Positions 52,431 through 60,605 of a stretch of DNA of 64,000 nt are shown piece by piece (the first letter of the stretch is position 1; every line of letters starts with the position of its first letter). Below the pieces are notes generated by a model that saw only the letters and a program-made list of their open reading frames with translations, did not search any database and was not told the origin of the DNA. A program made the position numbers and the translations under genes. The DNA is taken from positions 3,782,001-3,846,000 of the forward strand of contig OZ247430.1 in assembly GCA_965232895.1 (NCBI GenBank). The letters are read 5' to 3'. The DNA comes from Bin87 sp965232895. Lineage in GTDB: Bacteria > Chloroflexota > Dehalococcoidia > Lucifugimonadales > UBA3495.

Positions 52431-52886
52431 TCATCCGCCGCTGTCGAACTGGACCAGGATGCCGTCGGGGTCGTAGACGAAGATGCTGGAGACCTCGCCG
52501 TTGGCGTTGGTGAACCCGTCCATCGGACCCGCGAGTTCGACGCCGGCAGCGATCAGCTCATCGGCCAGAGCTTTCACGTCGGGCACGGTGAACGAGATGT
52601 GGCTGATGCCCACCTGGTCGAGTTTGATGGCCGAACCGTCGGAGTCGTCGCCCGGGTGGCTGGTCATCACCAGGGTGGGAACGGCTCCATCGCCGTAGGA
52701 CAGGATAGCCTGGCGGCGGGTAGAACGGTCGTGGGCGTAGACGTGGGGCAGTCCGCCGGTTGAGGTGTCCTGGACCCGGTCGACGGTTACGGTCATTCCC
52801 AGGATATCGCGGTAGAACTTGAGAGATTCGTCCAGATCGCGGACGCAAACGGCGATATGGGAAACGCCGCTGGAATTCATAGCCAT
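52431..52886 (-). CDS. VOC (glyoxalase/bleomycin-resistance fold) protein, copy 2
   Basis: A 151-aa paralogue of copy 1, colinear over the whole length (SGVSHIAVCVRDLDESLKFY, TGGLPHVYAHDRSTRRQ, KLDQVGISHISFTVPD, FVYDPDGILVQFDSGG). GGAGG 7 nt before ATG 52886. First gene of the operon 52886-50326. The two copies and the membrane protein between them look like a local duplication with an insert or a duplicated two-gene block. Confidence 0.88.
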   Translation of the reverse strand: MAMNSSGVSHIAVCVRDLDESLKFYRDILGMTVTVDRVQDTSTGGLPHVYAHDRSTRRQAILSYGDGAVPTLVMTSHPGDDSDGSAIKLDQVGISHISFTVPDVKALADELIAAGVELAGPMDGFTNANGEVSSIFVYDPDGILVQFDSGG

Positions 52887-52990
52887 GGCATGGCCTCCTT
52901 GCCCAGAGTGGAGCGCACTGGTATCAACAATCCAGCGTAATGCTACTTCCGCGCCCGGGGGATGTCAAAATCGATGTCAGCGCTGGAATC

Positions 52991-54355
52991 TTATTGATTC
53001 CGGTGTCGCAAGTACGTCACTGCGGCGATTATTCGCTGACGGTCATCTTCAAATGCCCCGATACCCCGGTTGCATGTGCCGCACAGCAGGCCGCGTATGG
53101 CGCCGCTATGGTGGTCGTGGTCAACATGCAGCGCATCAAGGTATTTCGCTTTGGCGACTTTTTTGAGGGTCTCTGGCCGGCAGCAGATATAGCAGACACC
53201 GTTTCCCTTGGCCAGCAGCCATTCGTACTGGTCAATGCTGATGCCGTAGAGTTGCTTCAGGTTCAGGTTTTTCTGTTTCCTGAACTGTTGATCGCGGCTC
53301 TGTTTTTCCCAATTGGGAATATCAAACCTTGCGAAAATGTCCTGGTCTGGTAGCCGGGGAATGTCCTCGGCATCCATTGCCGGCTGAGCCAGGTATTCCG
53401 CCGCGGTCAGCATGCGCTGGGGGTTTTCCTGGAACTGCCCGATCCCGATGTTGCAACCTGGGCACAGCAGTCCACGGACTTGTCCAGTTTCATGGTTGTG
53501 GTCAATGAACAGTTCTCGGTGCAGTCCACAGATAGCGCACAGGCTATTCTGTTCGACTTCCATCTTTTGCCGCTGTTCTGTGGTTATGCCGTACAGCTGC
53601 AGCAGGACCTGATTGTCGTGCCGTTCACGGAACTCGGGATCATTGTGGTAACGATCTTTGCTTGTATCTAGGATACCCTGTCGGTACGCGGGATCGTCGT
53701 GGTAACGATCTTTCCTGGCCCGGTTGTTCCTTTCGCGAACTTCCGGCTTACTCTGCCGGTCGTGAAGCTTTTGCCGGTATTCGTGGTCGTTGTGATAACG
53801 CTCACGCAGGCGGGCGTTTTCCCGTTCCTTCCAATACGGGTCGTTGAAGCGACGCTCTCTTTCCCGTTGGTTCTGTCGCGCTCGCGCCTCCGGTGTTCCC
53901 TGTTCCTCGAGTATCTGACGACGGTATCCCTCATCGCTGTGATAGCGCTCACGGCGCAGTTGGTTTTTCCTGTCACGAGCTTTCGGCGCCCGCGAACGGG
54001 CTTTCTTATCTTCCCGATACGCTGGATCATTCTGATAGCGTTCGTTTTGCCGCTGGTTCTGCCTTTCACGGTATTCAGGAGTTCGCTTTGCCGCTGAGAT
54101 CGATTCTCGGTATTCGGGATCAGTATCGTATCGTTCTCGCCGGCGCCGGTTTTCCTTTTCACGTACTTCCGGAGTTCGCTTTTTGGCCAGCAAATCATCC
54201 CGGTATGCCGGGTCGTTGGCATACTTTTGGTTTTGCTGCTTTCGAATGCATTCTATGCATCGTGCTTCGTACGTGTTGCGGTCTTTGCGATAGTAGAAAT
54301 GATCCTTGTCTTTGGGCTTAGATTCGCCACAGTTGCGACACTTTTTGAGCTCCAT
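52991..54355 (-). CDS. Repeat-rich protein with two endonuclease-VII (His-Me finger) domains
   Basis: 454 aa from ATG 54355 (GGAGGA upstream). (1) Zinc ribbon C6-x2-C9 ... C33-x2-C36 (ELKKCRNCGESKP, CIECIRK). (2) Residues 44-249: tandem charged repeats, five of 31 aa of the form RYxxDPxYRx(9)TPExRxRxNxxRxE (44-74, 75-105, 106-136, 137-167, 186-216) and two shortened to 18 aa (168-185, 217-234), then a half repeat. (3) First nuclease domain ~250-325: C273-x2-C276, IDHNHETG (285-288), C298-x2-C301. (4) Second ~360-450: C388-x2-C391, VDHDHHSG (412-416), C425-x2-C428. Both keep D-H-x-H and the zinc cysteines, so both may cleave DNA. No phage genes adjoin it. Confidence 0.82.
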   Translation of the reverse strand: MELKKCRNCGESKPKDKDHFYYRKDRNTYEARCIECIRKQQNQKYANDPAYRDDLLAKKRTPEVREKENRRRRERYDTDPEYRESISAAKRTPEYRERQNQRQNERYQNDPAYREDKKARSRAPKARDRKNQLRRERYHSDEGYRRQILEEQGTPEARARQNQRERERRFNDPYWKERENARLRERYHNDHEYRQKLHDRQSKPEVRERNNRARKDRYHDDPAYRQGILDTSKDRYHNDPEFRERHDNQVLLQLYGITTEQRQKMEVEQNSLCAICGLHRELFIDHNHETGQVRGLLCPGCNIGIGQFQENPQRMLTAAEYLAQPAMDAEDIPRLPDQDIFARFDIPNWEKQSRDQQFRKQKNLNLKQLYGISIDQYEWLLAKGNGVCYICCRPETLKKVAKAKYLDALHVDHDHHSGAIRGLLCGTCNRGIGAFEDDRQRIIAAVTYLRHRNQ

Positions 54356-54438
54356 CGCTCGCTCCTCCAAAAGAATCTGTTCAACCCCGTCAGACGTGAA
54401 ACACGCCGACAGGGAACAGCGGTCCTTGTGGAGGACGT

Positions 54439-54888
54439 CTATTCGAGACGCGGCGCGGCGCCGGACAAGGCGACCACGATAAGGGGCAATCCCGGTTTTC
54501 GTGAGATTGCTATTGAGGCGCAAAGTGGCGCCGAGAAACTGGCAGCGTTTCTAACGAGCCAGGGGGAAATGCACAGTGCGAACCGGAATATCTTTTGCAA
54601 CGGCTTTATCTGGCAATCGTGAGACCGCAATCTATGGATACACCACTGCCCAGAAGAAGCTACAGCAGCAAGACCTGCTGCCAGCGCCATTATCCAAATC
54701 AGGTACTGCCCGGTCGGGGCGCCAACGCTAAAATCAAACGCTGGTCCCGGGTGGCCCGATAGAAGCGTCGTCAAAGCCGTCAGCAAGTAAGAGATGGCGA
54801 GTACGCATCCCAAGACCACAGCCGTCTGAAAGACGAGTTGGCGTGCTGCGAACGCTGAAAGGCGACTAATTTGATGGATCAAGTACAC
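54439..54888 (-). CDS. Possible small membrane protein
   Basis: A candidate 149-aa product from GTG 54888. Two hydrophobic segments (VFQTAVVLGCVLAISYLLTA and YLIWIMALAAGLAAVASSG) are separated by a polar loop, with a basic tail. The frame is open further upstream but there it overlaps the MATE gene. No ribosome site is obvious and no family is recognised. It occupies the 565-nt gap between the dual-nuclease gene and the MATE gene, in which I see nothing else. Confidence 0.3.
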   Translation of the reverse strand: MYLIHQISRLSAFAARQLVFQTAVVLGCVLAISYLLTALTTLLSGHPGPAFDFSVGAPTGQYLIWIMALAAGLAAVASSGQWCIHRLRSHDCQIKPLQKIFRFALCISPWLVRNAASFSAPLCASIAISRKPGLPLIVVALSGAAPRLE

Positions 54889-54920
54889 AACACCATTGTA
54901 TAAACGGCCACCGGGGGATG

Positions 54921-56318
54921 TCAAAAGCGGCGGCGCGTGGCGTGCCTTCCCCATTGGTCCACGCGCTTCCACACCAGGATCAGCGCGCCCAGGCCGAGGA
55001 ACATCGCTCCCAGGTCGGTGGCCGGGAAGGACCACCAGACACCCCAGGTGCCGAAGACGTGAGACAGGCCGAATACCCAGGCCAGCAGCAGCACGACGCG
55101 TTGGGTCATGGTCAGCACCACGGAGGGCCACGCCATGCCCAGGGCCTGGAAGGCAATGGAACTGACGAACTCGATGCCCACGATGGGCAGGGCTAGCAGA
55201 GCAATTCGGAGGGCGTCGCCGGACTCGGCGGGCAGCGCTTCCCGGGCTGAGAAGAGGGTGACGATGTAGCCGGAAGTGGGTATGAGGACGGCCACCATGA
55301 TCGCGCCGTCAACCGTGGCGCCGAGGCAGCTCTGCCAGATCGCCTGTCGCACCCGGTGGTAGTATCCGGCGCCGTAGTTGTACGCCGCCAAAGGCAGATA
55401 TGCCAACGCCGCCCCGATGAACGGAGCCAGGGCGAACTCCAGCACCGCGTTGACGATGCCGAAGAGCGCGATGTAAGCGTCGCCGCCCGAATATTGGCTC
55501 AGGATGTTGTTAATGACCACGACGACGATGGACCGGGCGCTCTCGATGATGAAGATCGGAATGCCCAGCGCGGTAATCTCGCGCATCAGCCCCAGCCGGG
55601 GGATCAGCGCATCCACGCTGATGCGCAGGGCGCTGCGACCGGACAGGTAGAACCAGACAGCGAAAAGAACCGCCCCGCCCTGAGCGGTCACCGTGGCGGC
55701 CGCGGCTCCGGTCACGCCCCACCCCAGCCCCAATATGAACAGCGCGTCCAGGATGACGTTCAGGACCGCGCCGCCGGCCAACACGACGGTCGCCGTGCCG
55801 GGCCGGCCCTCGGCCATCAGCAGGTTGTTGACCGCTATCGCGATCATGGTGAACAGGCTGCCGGGCAGGATGATGACCAGGTACTGGTGGGCGAACCCGA
55901 CCGTATGCTCCGAGGCTCCCATCCAGATCGCCATCCGGTCCACGTGGGTCAATCCGGCGATGGTGGCAGCAAGGTAAACCGGGACGAGGATCGCCAGCGA
56001 CGAACCGATGGCCCGGGACGCCTGGCGCGGGTCGCGGGCGCCCAGCGCCCGGGACACTACCGACATCGCGCCCAGGCCGGGCAGCAGCCCGATGGCCACT
56101 GCCGCGATCTGGACCGGGAACGCCGCGGAAAGGCCGCTCAACGCGTTCACGCCCACCACGTTCCCGACAAAAGCGCGGTCGACGATGCTGTACAGGGCCA
56201 TCACGATGATGGCGAACATCGGCGGAAAGGCCATTTGCAGCAGCAGACGCCACATGGGCGCGGTGCCCATGGCCTCGACTTGTCGGGTTGATTGTGTTGA
56301 TGGTTCGGTAGTTGCCAT
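54921..56318 (-). CDS. MATE family multidrug efflux transporter
   Basis: A 465-aa inner-membrane protein with ~12 transmembrane segments in two six-helix halves. ALYSIVDRAFVGNVVGVNAL in helix 1-2, LPGLGAMSVVSRALGARD and the second half YSGGDAYIALFGIVNAV are MATE-like. These antiporters expel cationic or amphipathic compounds in exchange for Na+ or H+. The gene is monocistronic, with no regulator adjacent. Confidence 0.9.
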   Translation of the reverse strand: MATTEPSTQSTRQVEAMGTAPMWRLLLQMAFPPMFAIIVMALYSIVDRAFVGNVVGVNALSGLSAAFPVQIAAVAIGLLPGLGAMSVVSRALGARDPRQASRAIGSSLAILVPVYLAATIAGLTHVDRMAIWMGASEHTVGFAHQYLVIILPGSLFTMIAIAVNNLLMAEGRPGTATVVLAGGAVLNVILDALFILGLGWGVTGAAAATVTAQGGAVLFAVWFYLSGRSALRISVDALIPRLGLMREITALGIPIFIIESARSIVVVVINNILSQYSGGDAYIALFGIVNAVLEFALAPFIGAALAYLPLAAYNYGAGYYHRVRQAIWQSCLGATVDGAIMVAVLIPTSGYIVTLFSAREALPAESGDALRIALLALPIVGIEFVSSIAFQALGMAWPSVVLTMTQRVVLLLAWVFGLSHVFGTWGVWWSFPATDLGAMFLGLGALILVWKRVDQWGRHATRRRF

Positions 56319-56340
56319 GAAATGAGCCGATGTGGGCCTT

Positions 56341-56370
56341 TTGACCGGCTTAACGCCGCGATGCTAAAAT
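56341..56370 (+). promoter_or_regulatory. Promoter of the yebC-ruvC-ruvA group
   Basis: -35 TTGACC (56341-56346), 18-nt spacer, -10 TAAAAT (56365-56370) preceded by TGC, so both a -35 and an extended -10 (TGCTAAAAT) are present. It is 106 nt before the yebC start. Confidence 0.55.
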
Positions 56371-56475
56371 CAAACGACCATGCATTATAAGTAGAACTGG
56401 TTGCCTGAGCGCATCCACCTGGACACCAGTCTCCGTAGAAGCGAGATGGGACGGGGTACGTCAAGGAGGTGTCAA

Positions 56476-57243
56476 ATGTCCGGACATTCCAAGTGGTCTA
56501 CAATCAAGCGCGCCAAGGGCGCAGCCGACGCCAAGCGTGGCGCGCTTTTCACCAAGCTCGCGCGCAACATCAGCCTGGCCGTCAAGGAAGGCGGTGGCGG
56601 TGACCCGGAGATGAACTTCCGGCTGCGCATCGCCGTGGACCAGGCCAAGTCCAACAACATGCCGCTGGACAGCATCACCCGAGCCATCCGCCGGGCAACC
56701 GGCGAGGGCGGCGAGGGCATGGAGGATCTGGCGGAGGTCACCTACGAGGGGTACGGTCCCAGCGGCGGCGCAATCCTCGTCAAGGCGCTGACGACCAACC
56801 GCAACCGGACCGCGTCCGAAGTGAGGTCGGCGTTTAACAAGGGCGGCGGCAATCTGGGCGACTCGGGCTGCGTGGCCTGGAACTTCGACAGCCGCGGGGT
56901 GATCACCCTCGAGATCGACGACGAGTCGGTGGCCGAAGATCTGATTATGACCGCCATCGACGCCGAGGCCGAGGACGTGAACTTCGAGGACGGCATCCTC
57001 GAAGTGTACACGGCCCCGGAAAACCTGCTGTCGGTAAAGACTGCCTTGGAAGGCGAGGGCGCCCAGCCATCGTCGGCCGACGTGTCCATGGTGCCCAGGA
57101 CGGTGGTGCCGTTGGAGGACCGGGCTGCCGAGCAGACCCTCCGGCTGCTGGACAGCCTCGAAGAGCTGGCCGATGTGCAAAAGGCGTACACCAATGCCGA
57201 CTTCCCGGCGGAAGTGCTGGAACGCTACGGGACCGCCGCCTGA
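56476..57243 (+). CDS. yebC: YebC/PmpR family protein
   Basis: A 255-aa three-domain protein, AAGGAGGT before ATG 56476. MSGHSKWSTIKRAKGAADAK and LFTKLARNISLAVKEGGG are the invariant N-terminus; YEGYGPSGGAILVKALTTN and the acidic C-terminal domain are complete. YebC proteins were annotated as transcription factors, and recent work ties some to relief of ribosome stalling at prolines. The stop overlaps the ruvC ATG by 1 nt, the common yebC-ruvC-ruvA order. Confidence 0.95.
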   Translation: MSGHSKWSTIKRAKGAADAKRGALFTKLARNISLAVKEGGGGDPEMNFRLRIAVDQAKSNNMPLDSITRAIRRATGEGGEGMEDLAEVTYEGYGPSGGAILVKALTTNRNRTASEVRSAFNKGGGNLGDSGCVAWNFDSRGVITLEIDDESVAEDLIMTAIDAEAEDVNFEDGILEVYTAPENLLSVKTALEGEGAQPSSADVSMVPRTVVPLEDRAAEQTLRLLDSLEELADVQKAYTNADFPAEVLERYGTAA

Positions 57244-57764
57244 TGCGGGTCCTGGCCATCGACCCGGGGACGCTGCGCATGGGGTACGGCGTCCTGGACG
57301 CCCACCCGGCTCCGGAAGCCGACGACTACGGTGTCGTAGCCTTGCCGGCGTCGATGGCTATCGAAACGAGGCTGTACCAGCTGCACACGCACATTCTCAA
57401 TATGATCCATGTGTTCCAACCCGATGCCATCGCCGTCGAGGATCCATTCGTGGGACGCGGCGAGCGGTCCTTCGCGAAATCCGCGCTGGCAATTGGCCAG
57501 GCTCAGGCGGTGGTGCTGATCGGCGGGGCCAGCCAGGGCATCCCGGTGCACCGGTACTCGCCGGCCGACGTGAAGATGGCGGTTGCAGACTACGGCCGGG
57601 CCAGCAAGGAACAGGTGCAGCAGATCGCCTCGTCGAGGTTGGGGTTGGCGCAACAGCCGGAATCGGACGCCGCCGACGCGCTGGCGGTGGGCTTGTGCCA
57701 CCTCCAGCGCATGCAGGACGACGAGTTGAAATCGCGCGAGATCGCGCCGGGCAAGGAACTTTAG
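57243..57764 (+). CDS. ruvC: Holliday junction resolvase RuvC
   Basis: A 173-aa RNase H-fold endonuclease that cuts Holliday junctions as a dimer. Catalytic acids D7 (LAIDPGT), E66 (AVEDPFVG), D142 and D145 (SDAADALAVG) are present, and FAKSALAIGQAQAV is typical. It starts on the last base of the yebC stop codon. Confidence 0.95.
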   Translation: MRVLAIDPGTLRMGYGVLDAHPAPEADDYGVVALPASMAIETRLYQLHTHILNMIHVFQPDAIAVEDPFVGRGERSFAKSALAIGQAQAVVLIGGASQGIPVHRYSPADVKMAVADYGRASKEQVQQIASSRLGLAQQPESDAADALAVGLCHLQRMQDDELKSREIAPGKEL

Positions 57765-57767
57765 GCA

Positions 57768-58352
57768 GTGTTGGTCGGCGTGCGGGGCGCGCTGGAGGCC
57801 GTCGGATCGGACTGGGTCAACGTGCAGGTCGGCGGAGTCACCCTGCAGGTGTCGGTCCCCGCATCATCCATCTCCGATTTGGGCAGCGTGGGCGAGCCGG
57901 TGCGGCTCCACACCATCCTGCGCATCCAGAACGAACAGCCGGTTCTGTACGGGTTTGTTGAAGCCGGGTCGGTGGAGCTTTTTGGCGCGCTCACGAGCGT
58001 ATCCGGCATCGGCCCGCGTTCGGCGATGTCCATCCTTTCGGAGTTGGGAGAAGACGGTTTCCGCCAGGCAGTGGCCTCCGAAGACGTTGTGGCGCTGGCC
58101 CGAGCCCAGGGAGTTGGGCGGCGCACTGCCCAACGGGTGGTTCTGGAGCTGCGCGGCAAACTGCCGGATGCGGACGCCGGGTCGCCGGCGCTCGCGGCCG
58201 CCGGCACCGACGCCGAGGCCATCGAGGCGCTGACCGCCCTGGGCATGACGCTGGCCGACGCGCGACAGGCGGTGGCCGGCCTCGAACTCCCGGCAGACGC
58301 CGCGGTCGAGGACAAGGTGCGCCAGGCTCTGATGGCCATCGGCGGCGGGTAG
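57768..58352 (+). CDS. ruvA: Holliday junction branch migration protein RuvA
   Basis: A 194-aa tetramer-forming junction-binding protein. The OB fold (LVGVRGALEAVGSDWVNVQV) comes first. Helix-hairpin-helix motifs LTSVSGIGPRSAMSIL and ALARAQGVGRRTAQRVVLELRGKL follow. The flexible Ala-rich linker leads to the C-terminal domain ALTALGMTLADARQAV that contacts RuvB. GTG 57768, 3 nt after the ruvC stop. ruvB does not follow; uvrB does. Confidence 0.95.
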   Translation: MLVGVRGALEAVGSDWVNVQVGGVTLQVSVPASSISDLGSVGEPVRLHTILRIQNEQPVLYGFVEAGSVELFGALTSVSGIGPRSAMSILSELGEDGFRQAVASEDVVALARAQGVGRRTAQRVVLELRGKLPDADAGSPALAAAGTDAEAIEALTALGMTLADARQAVAGLELPADAAVEDKVRQALMAIGGG

Positions 58353-58362
58353 GGCAATGCCT

Positions 58363-58368
58363 TATAAT
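58363..58368 (+). promoter_or_regulatory. -10 hexamer upstream of uvrB
   Basis: TATAAT 71 nt before the uvrB start, in the 86-nt gap after ruvA. No clear -35 and no recognisable SOS (LexA) box. Confidence 0.4.
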
Positions 58369-58438
58369 CCCGGTGACCCGATCGTATGGGCGTACCAGTC
58401 CCGGCGCCGGCGGTACTGAGTGACGGAACGGAGGAACC

Positions 58439-60445
58439 ATGCCTGACTTTCAGCTCGTAGCGGATTTTGGCATGATGGGCGACCAGGAGCAGGCCGTGCA
58501 TCGCCTCTCCGAGGGGGTGCGCGAGGGCCTGGGATACCAGACCCTGCTGGGCGTGACCGGCAGCGGCAAGACCTTCACCATGGCCAACATCGTGCAGGAA
58601 GTACAGCGGCCGACGATTGTCATCGCGCACAACAAGACGCTGGCGGCGCAACTGGCCACCGAGTTCAAGGAGTTCTTCCCGCACAACGCCGTGGAGTACT
58701 TCGTCTCCTACTACGACTACTACCAGCCCGAGGCGTACATCCCCCGCTCCGACACCTACATCGAGAAGGACAGCAGCGTCAACGAGGAGCTGGACAAGCT
58801 GCGGCTGGCGTCCACCACGTCGTTGCTGACGCGCCGGGACACGCTGATCGTGGCGTCGGTGTCGTGCATCTACGGCCTCGGTGATCCGTCGGACTACTTC
58901 GAGATGGTGGCCCGGGTTGAGGTGGGCGAAGAGTACAACCGCCGGGCGTTGCTGCGTCAGCTGATCGACATGCAGTACGAGCGCAACGATACCGACCTGG
59001 CCCGCGGCCGGTTCACGGTGCGCGGCGACACCCTCGAGATCGTGCCGGCCTACGAGGAATTCGCGGTTCGGATCCAGTTCTTCGGCGACGAGGTCGAACG
59101 CATCCTCACGCTGGACACGCTCACGGGCGAAGTCCTGAATGAGCGCAGCGAGTTTTCCGTATACCCCGCCAAGCACTTCGTGACCAGCCGCGAGAAATTG
59201 GACGCCGCGCTGATCGACATTGACGCGGAGATGAAGGAGCGGGTGGACTGGCTTCAGCAGCAGGGCAAGTTGTTGGAAGCCCAACGACTGGAGCAGCGCA
59301 CCCGGTACGACATGGAGATGCTCAACGAAACCGGCTTCTGCGCCGGCGTCGAGAACTACGCCCGGCACCTGTCGCGGCGCCCGGCGGGGAGTCCTCCGTG
59401 GACCCTGCTTGATTACTTCCCCGACGATTACCTGATGTTCGTGGACGAGTCCCACATGACGCTACCCCAGGTGCGCGGCATGTACAACGGCGACATCTCC
59501 CGCAAGACCACGCTGGTGGAATTCGGGTTCCGCCTGCCTTCGGCCCTCGATAACCGTCCCCTGCACTTCCAGGAGTTCGAGGAGCACATCAACCAGGTGG
59601 TCTACGTGTCCGCCACGCCGGGGCCCCTGGAGCTCGAGCGCACCAGCGCCATCGTCGAGCAGGTGATCCGGCCCACCGGATTGCTGGACCCAACCATCGA
59701 GGTGAAGCCCACTGACGGCCAGATCGATGACCTGCTGCACGAGATCCGCAACCGCGTGGAGCAACAGGAGCGGGTGCTGGTGACCACGCTCACCAAGCGC
59801 ATGGCGGAGGAGCTGGCCGATTACCTGTCTGAGGCGGGTATCCGCAACCACTATCTGCACTCCGACATCGAGACGCTGAACCGGGTGGAAATACTGCGCG
59901 ACCTGCGGCTGGGCATCTACGACGTGGTGGTGGGCATCAACCTGCTGCGGGAGGGCCTGGACCTGCCTGAAGTCAGCCTCGTTGCGATCCTGGACGCCGA
60001 CAAGGAAGGATACCTGCGCTCCACCACCTCACTGATCCAGACCGTGGGTCGCGCCGCCCGTCACGCCTCCGGGCATGTGATCATGTATGCCGACCGGGTT
60101 ACCGACTCGATGCAGAACGCTATCGACGAAACCTACCGTCGCCGGGCGATCCAGGGGGCGCACAACGAACGCCACGGCATCGAGCCGCAGTCGATCCACA
60201 AGGCAGTGCGTGACATCACCGAGGGCCTGCGCGGCGTCGCCGAGACCAAGGCTTCCTACCAGGTGGCGCGGGAAGAGATGTCGCGGGACGACATGTACCG
60301 GGTGATCAAGGACCTGGAGTTCCAGATGAAAGAGGCTGCCCGTTCCCTGGAGTTCGAAAAGGCGGCCCACCTGCGGGACGAGATGCTGGAACTGAAAAAG
60401 ATCATCGTCACCGAAGAGAAGATGCTGGCGGTCGCCGGCGGCTAG
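58439..60445 (+). CDS. uvrB: Excinuclease ABC subunit B
   Basis: A 668-aa damage-verifying helicase of nucleotide excision repair. Walker A GVTGSGKTFTMANI; the beta-hairpin YYDYYQPEAYIPRSDTYIEK that inserts between strands; DEAD-like box DESHMTLPQ; helicase motifs VGINLLREGLDLPEVSLVAILDAD and QTVGRAARH; C-terminal UVR motif in SLEFEKAAHLRDEMLELKK, which contacts UvrC. Full length. uvrA and uvrC are not in the window. Confidence 0.97.
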   Translation: MPDFQLVADFGMMGDQEQAVHRLSEGVREGLGYQTLLGVTGSGKTFTMANIVQEVQRPTIVIAHNKTLAAQLATEFKEFFPHNAVEYFVSYYDYYQPEAYIPRSDTYIEKDSSVNEELDKLRLASTTSLLTRRDTLIVASVSCIYGLGDPSDYFEMVARVEVGEEYNRRALLRQLIDMQYERNDTDLARGRFTVRGDTLEIVPAYEEFAVRIQFFGDEVERILTLDTLTGEVLNERSEFSVYPAKHFVTSREKLDAALIDIDAEMKERVDWLQQQGKLLEAQRLEQRTRYDMEMLNETGFCAGVENYARHLSRRPAGSPPWTLLDYFPDDYLMFVDESHMTLPQVRGMYNGDISRKTTLVEFGFRLPSALDNRPLHFQEFEEHINQVVYVSATPGPLELERTSAIVEQVIRPTGLLDPTIEVKPTDGQIDDLLHEIRNRVEQQERVLVTTLTKRMAEELADYLSEAGIRNHYLHSDIETLNRVEILRDLRLGIYDVVVGINLLREGLDLPEVSLVAILDADKEGYLRSTTSLIQTVGRAARHASGHVIMYADRVTDSMQNAIDETYRRRAIQGAHNERHGIEPQSIHKAVRDITEGLRGVAETKASYQVAREEMSRDDMYRVIKDLEFQMKEAARSLEFEKAAHLRDEMLELKKIIVTEEKMLAVAGG

Positions 60446-60600
60446 GCCTGCCAACGCTGGGCAAGGTTGGTGATCAGATTGTAGATGAACCAGCCGTCGC
60501 CGGCGCGGGCTGCTGGGGCTTGGCAATCTCGGCGTCGCATCGCGCAGCTGCCGTCTGTGCAGGGGTCGGAGGGCACGATGAGCATGGCGAACCTCTCCAT
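60442..60600 (-). CDS. Possible 52-aa protein downstream of the D-glutamate cyclase gene
   Basis: A short frame from ATG 60600 (start MERFAMLIVPSDPCTDGSCA, end DGWFIYNLITNLAQRWQA) fills the gap after the DUF4392 gene, 5 nt downstream of its stop on the same strand, and overlaps the uvrB stop by 4 nt. It has three cysteines and an aromatic C-terminal helix. Too short to be sure of; no family recognised. Confidence 0.3.
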   Translation of the reverse strand: MERFAMLIVPSDPCTDGSCAMRRRDCQAPAARAGDGWFIYNLITNLAQRWQA

Positions 60601-60605
60601 CTACC

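Noticed and set aside
57761..59455. 564-codon minus-strand frame opposite ruvA and uvrB
   Set aside because: Both ruvA and uvrB are unmistakable on the plus strand; the antisense product has no conserved pattern.
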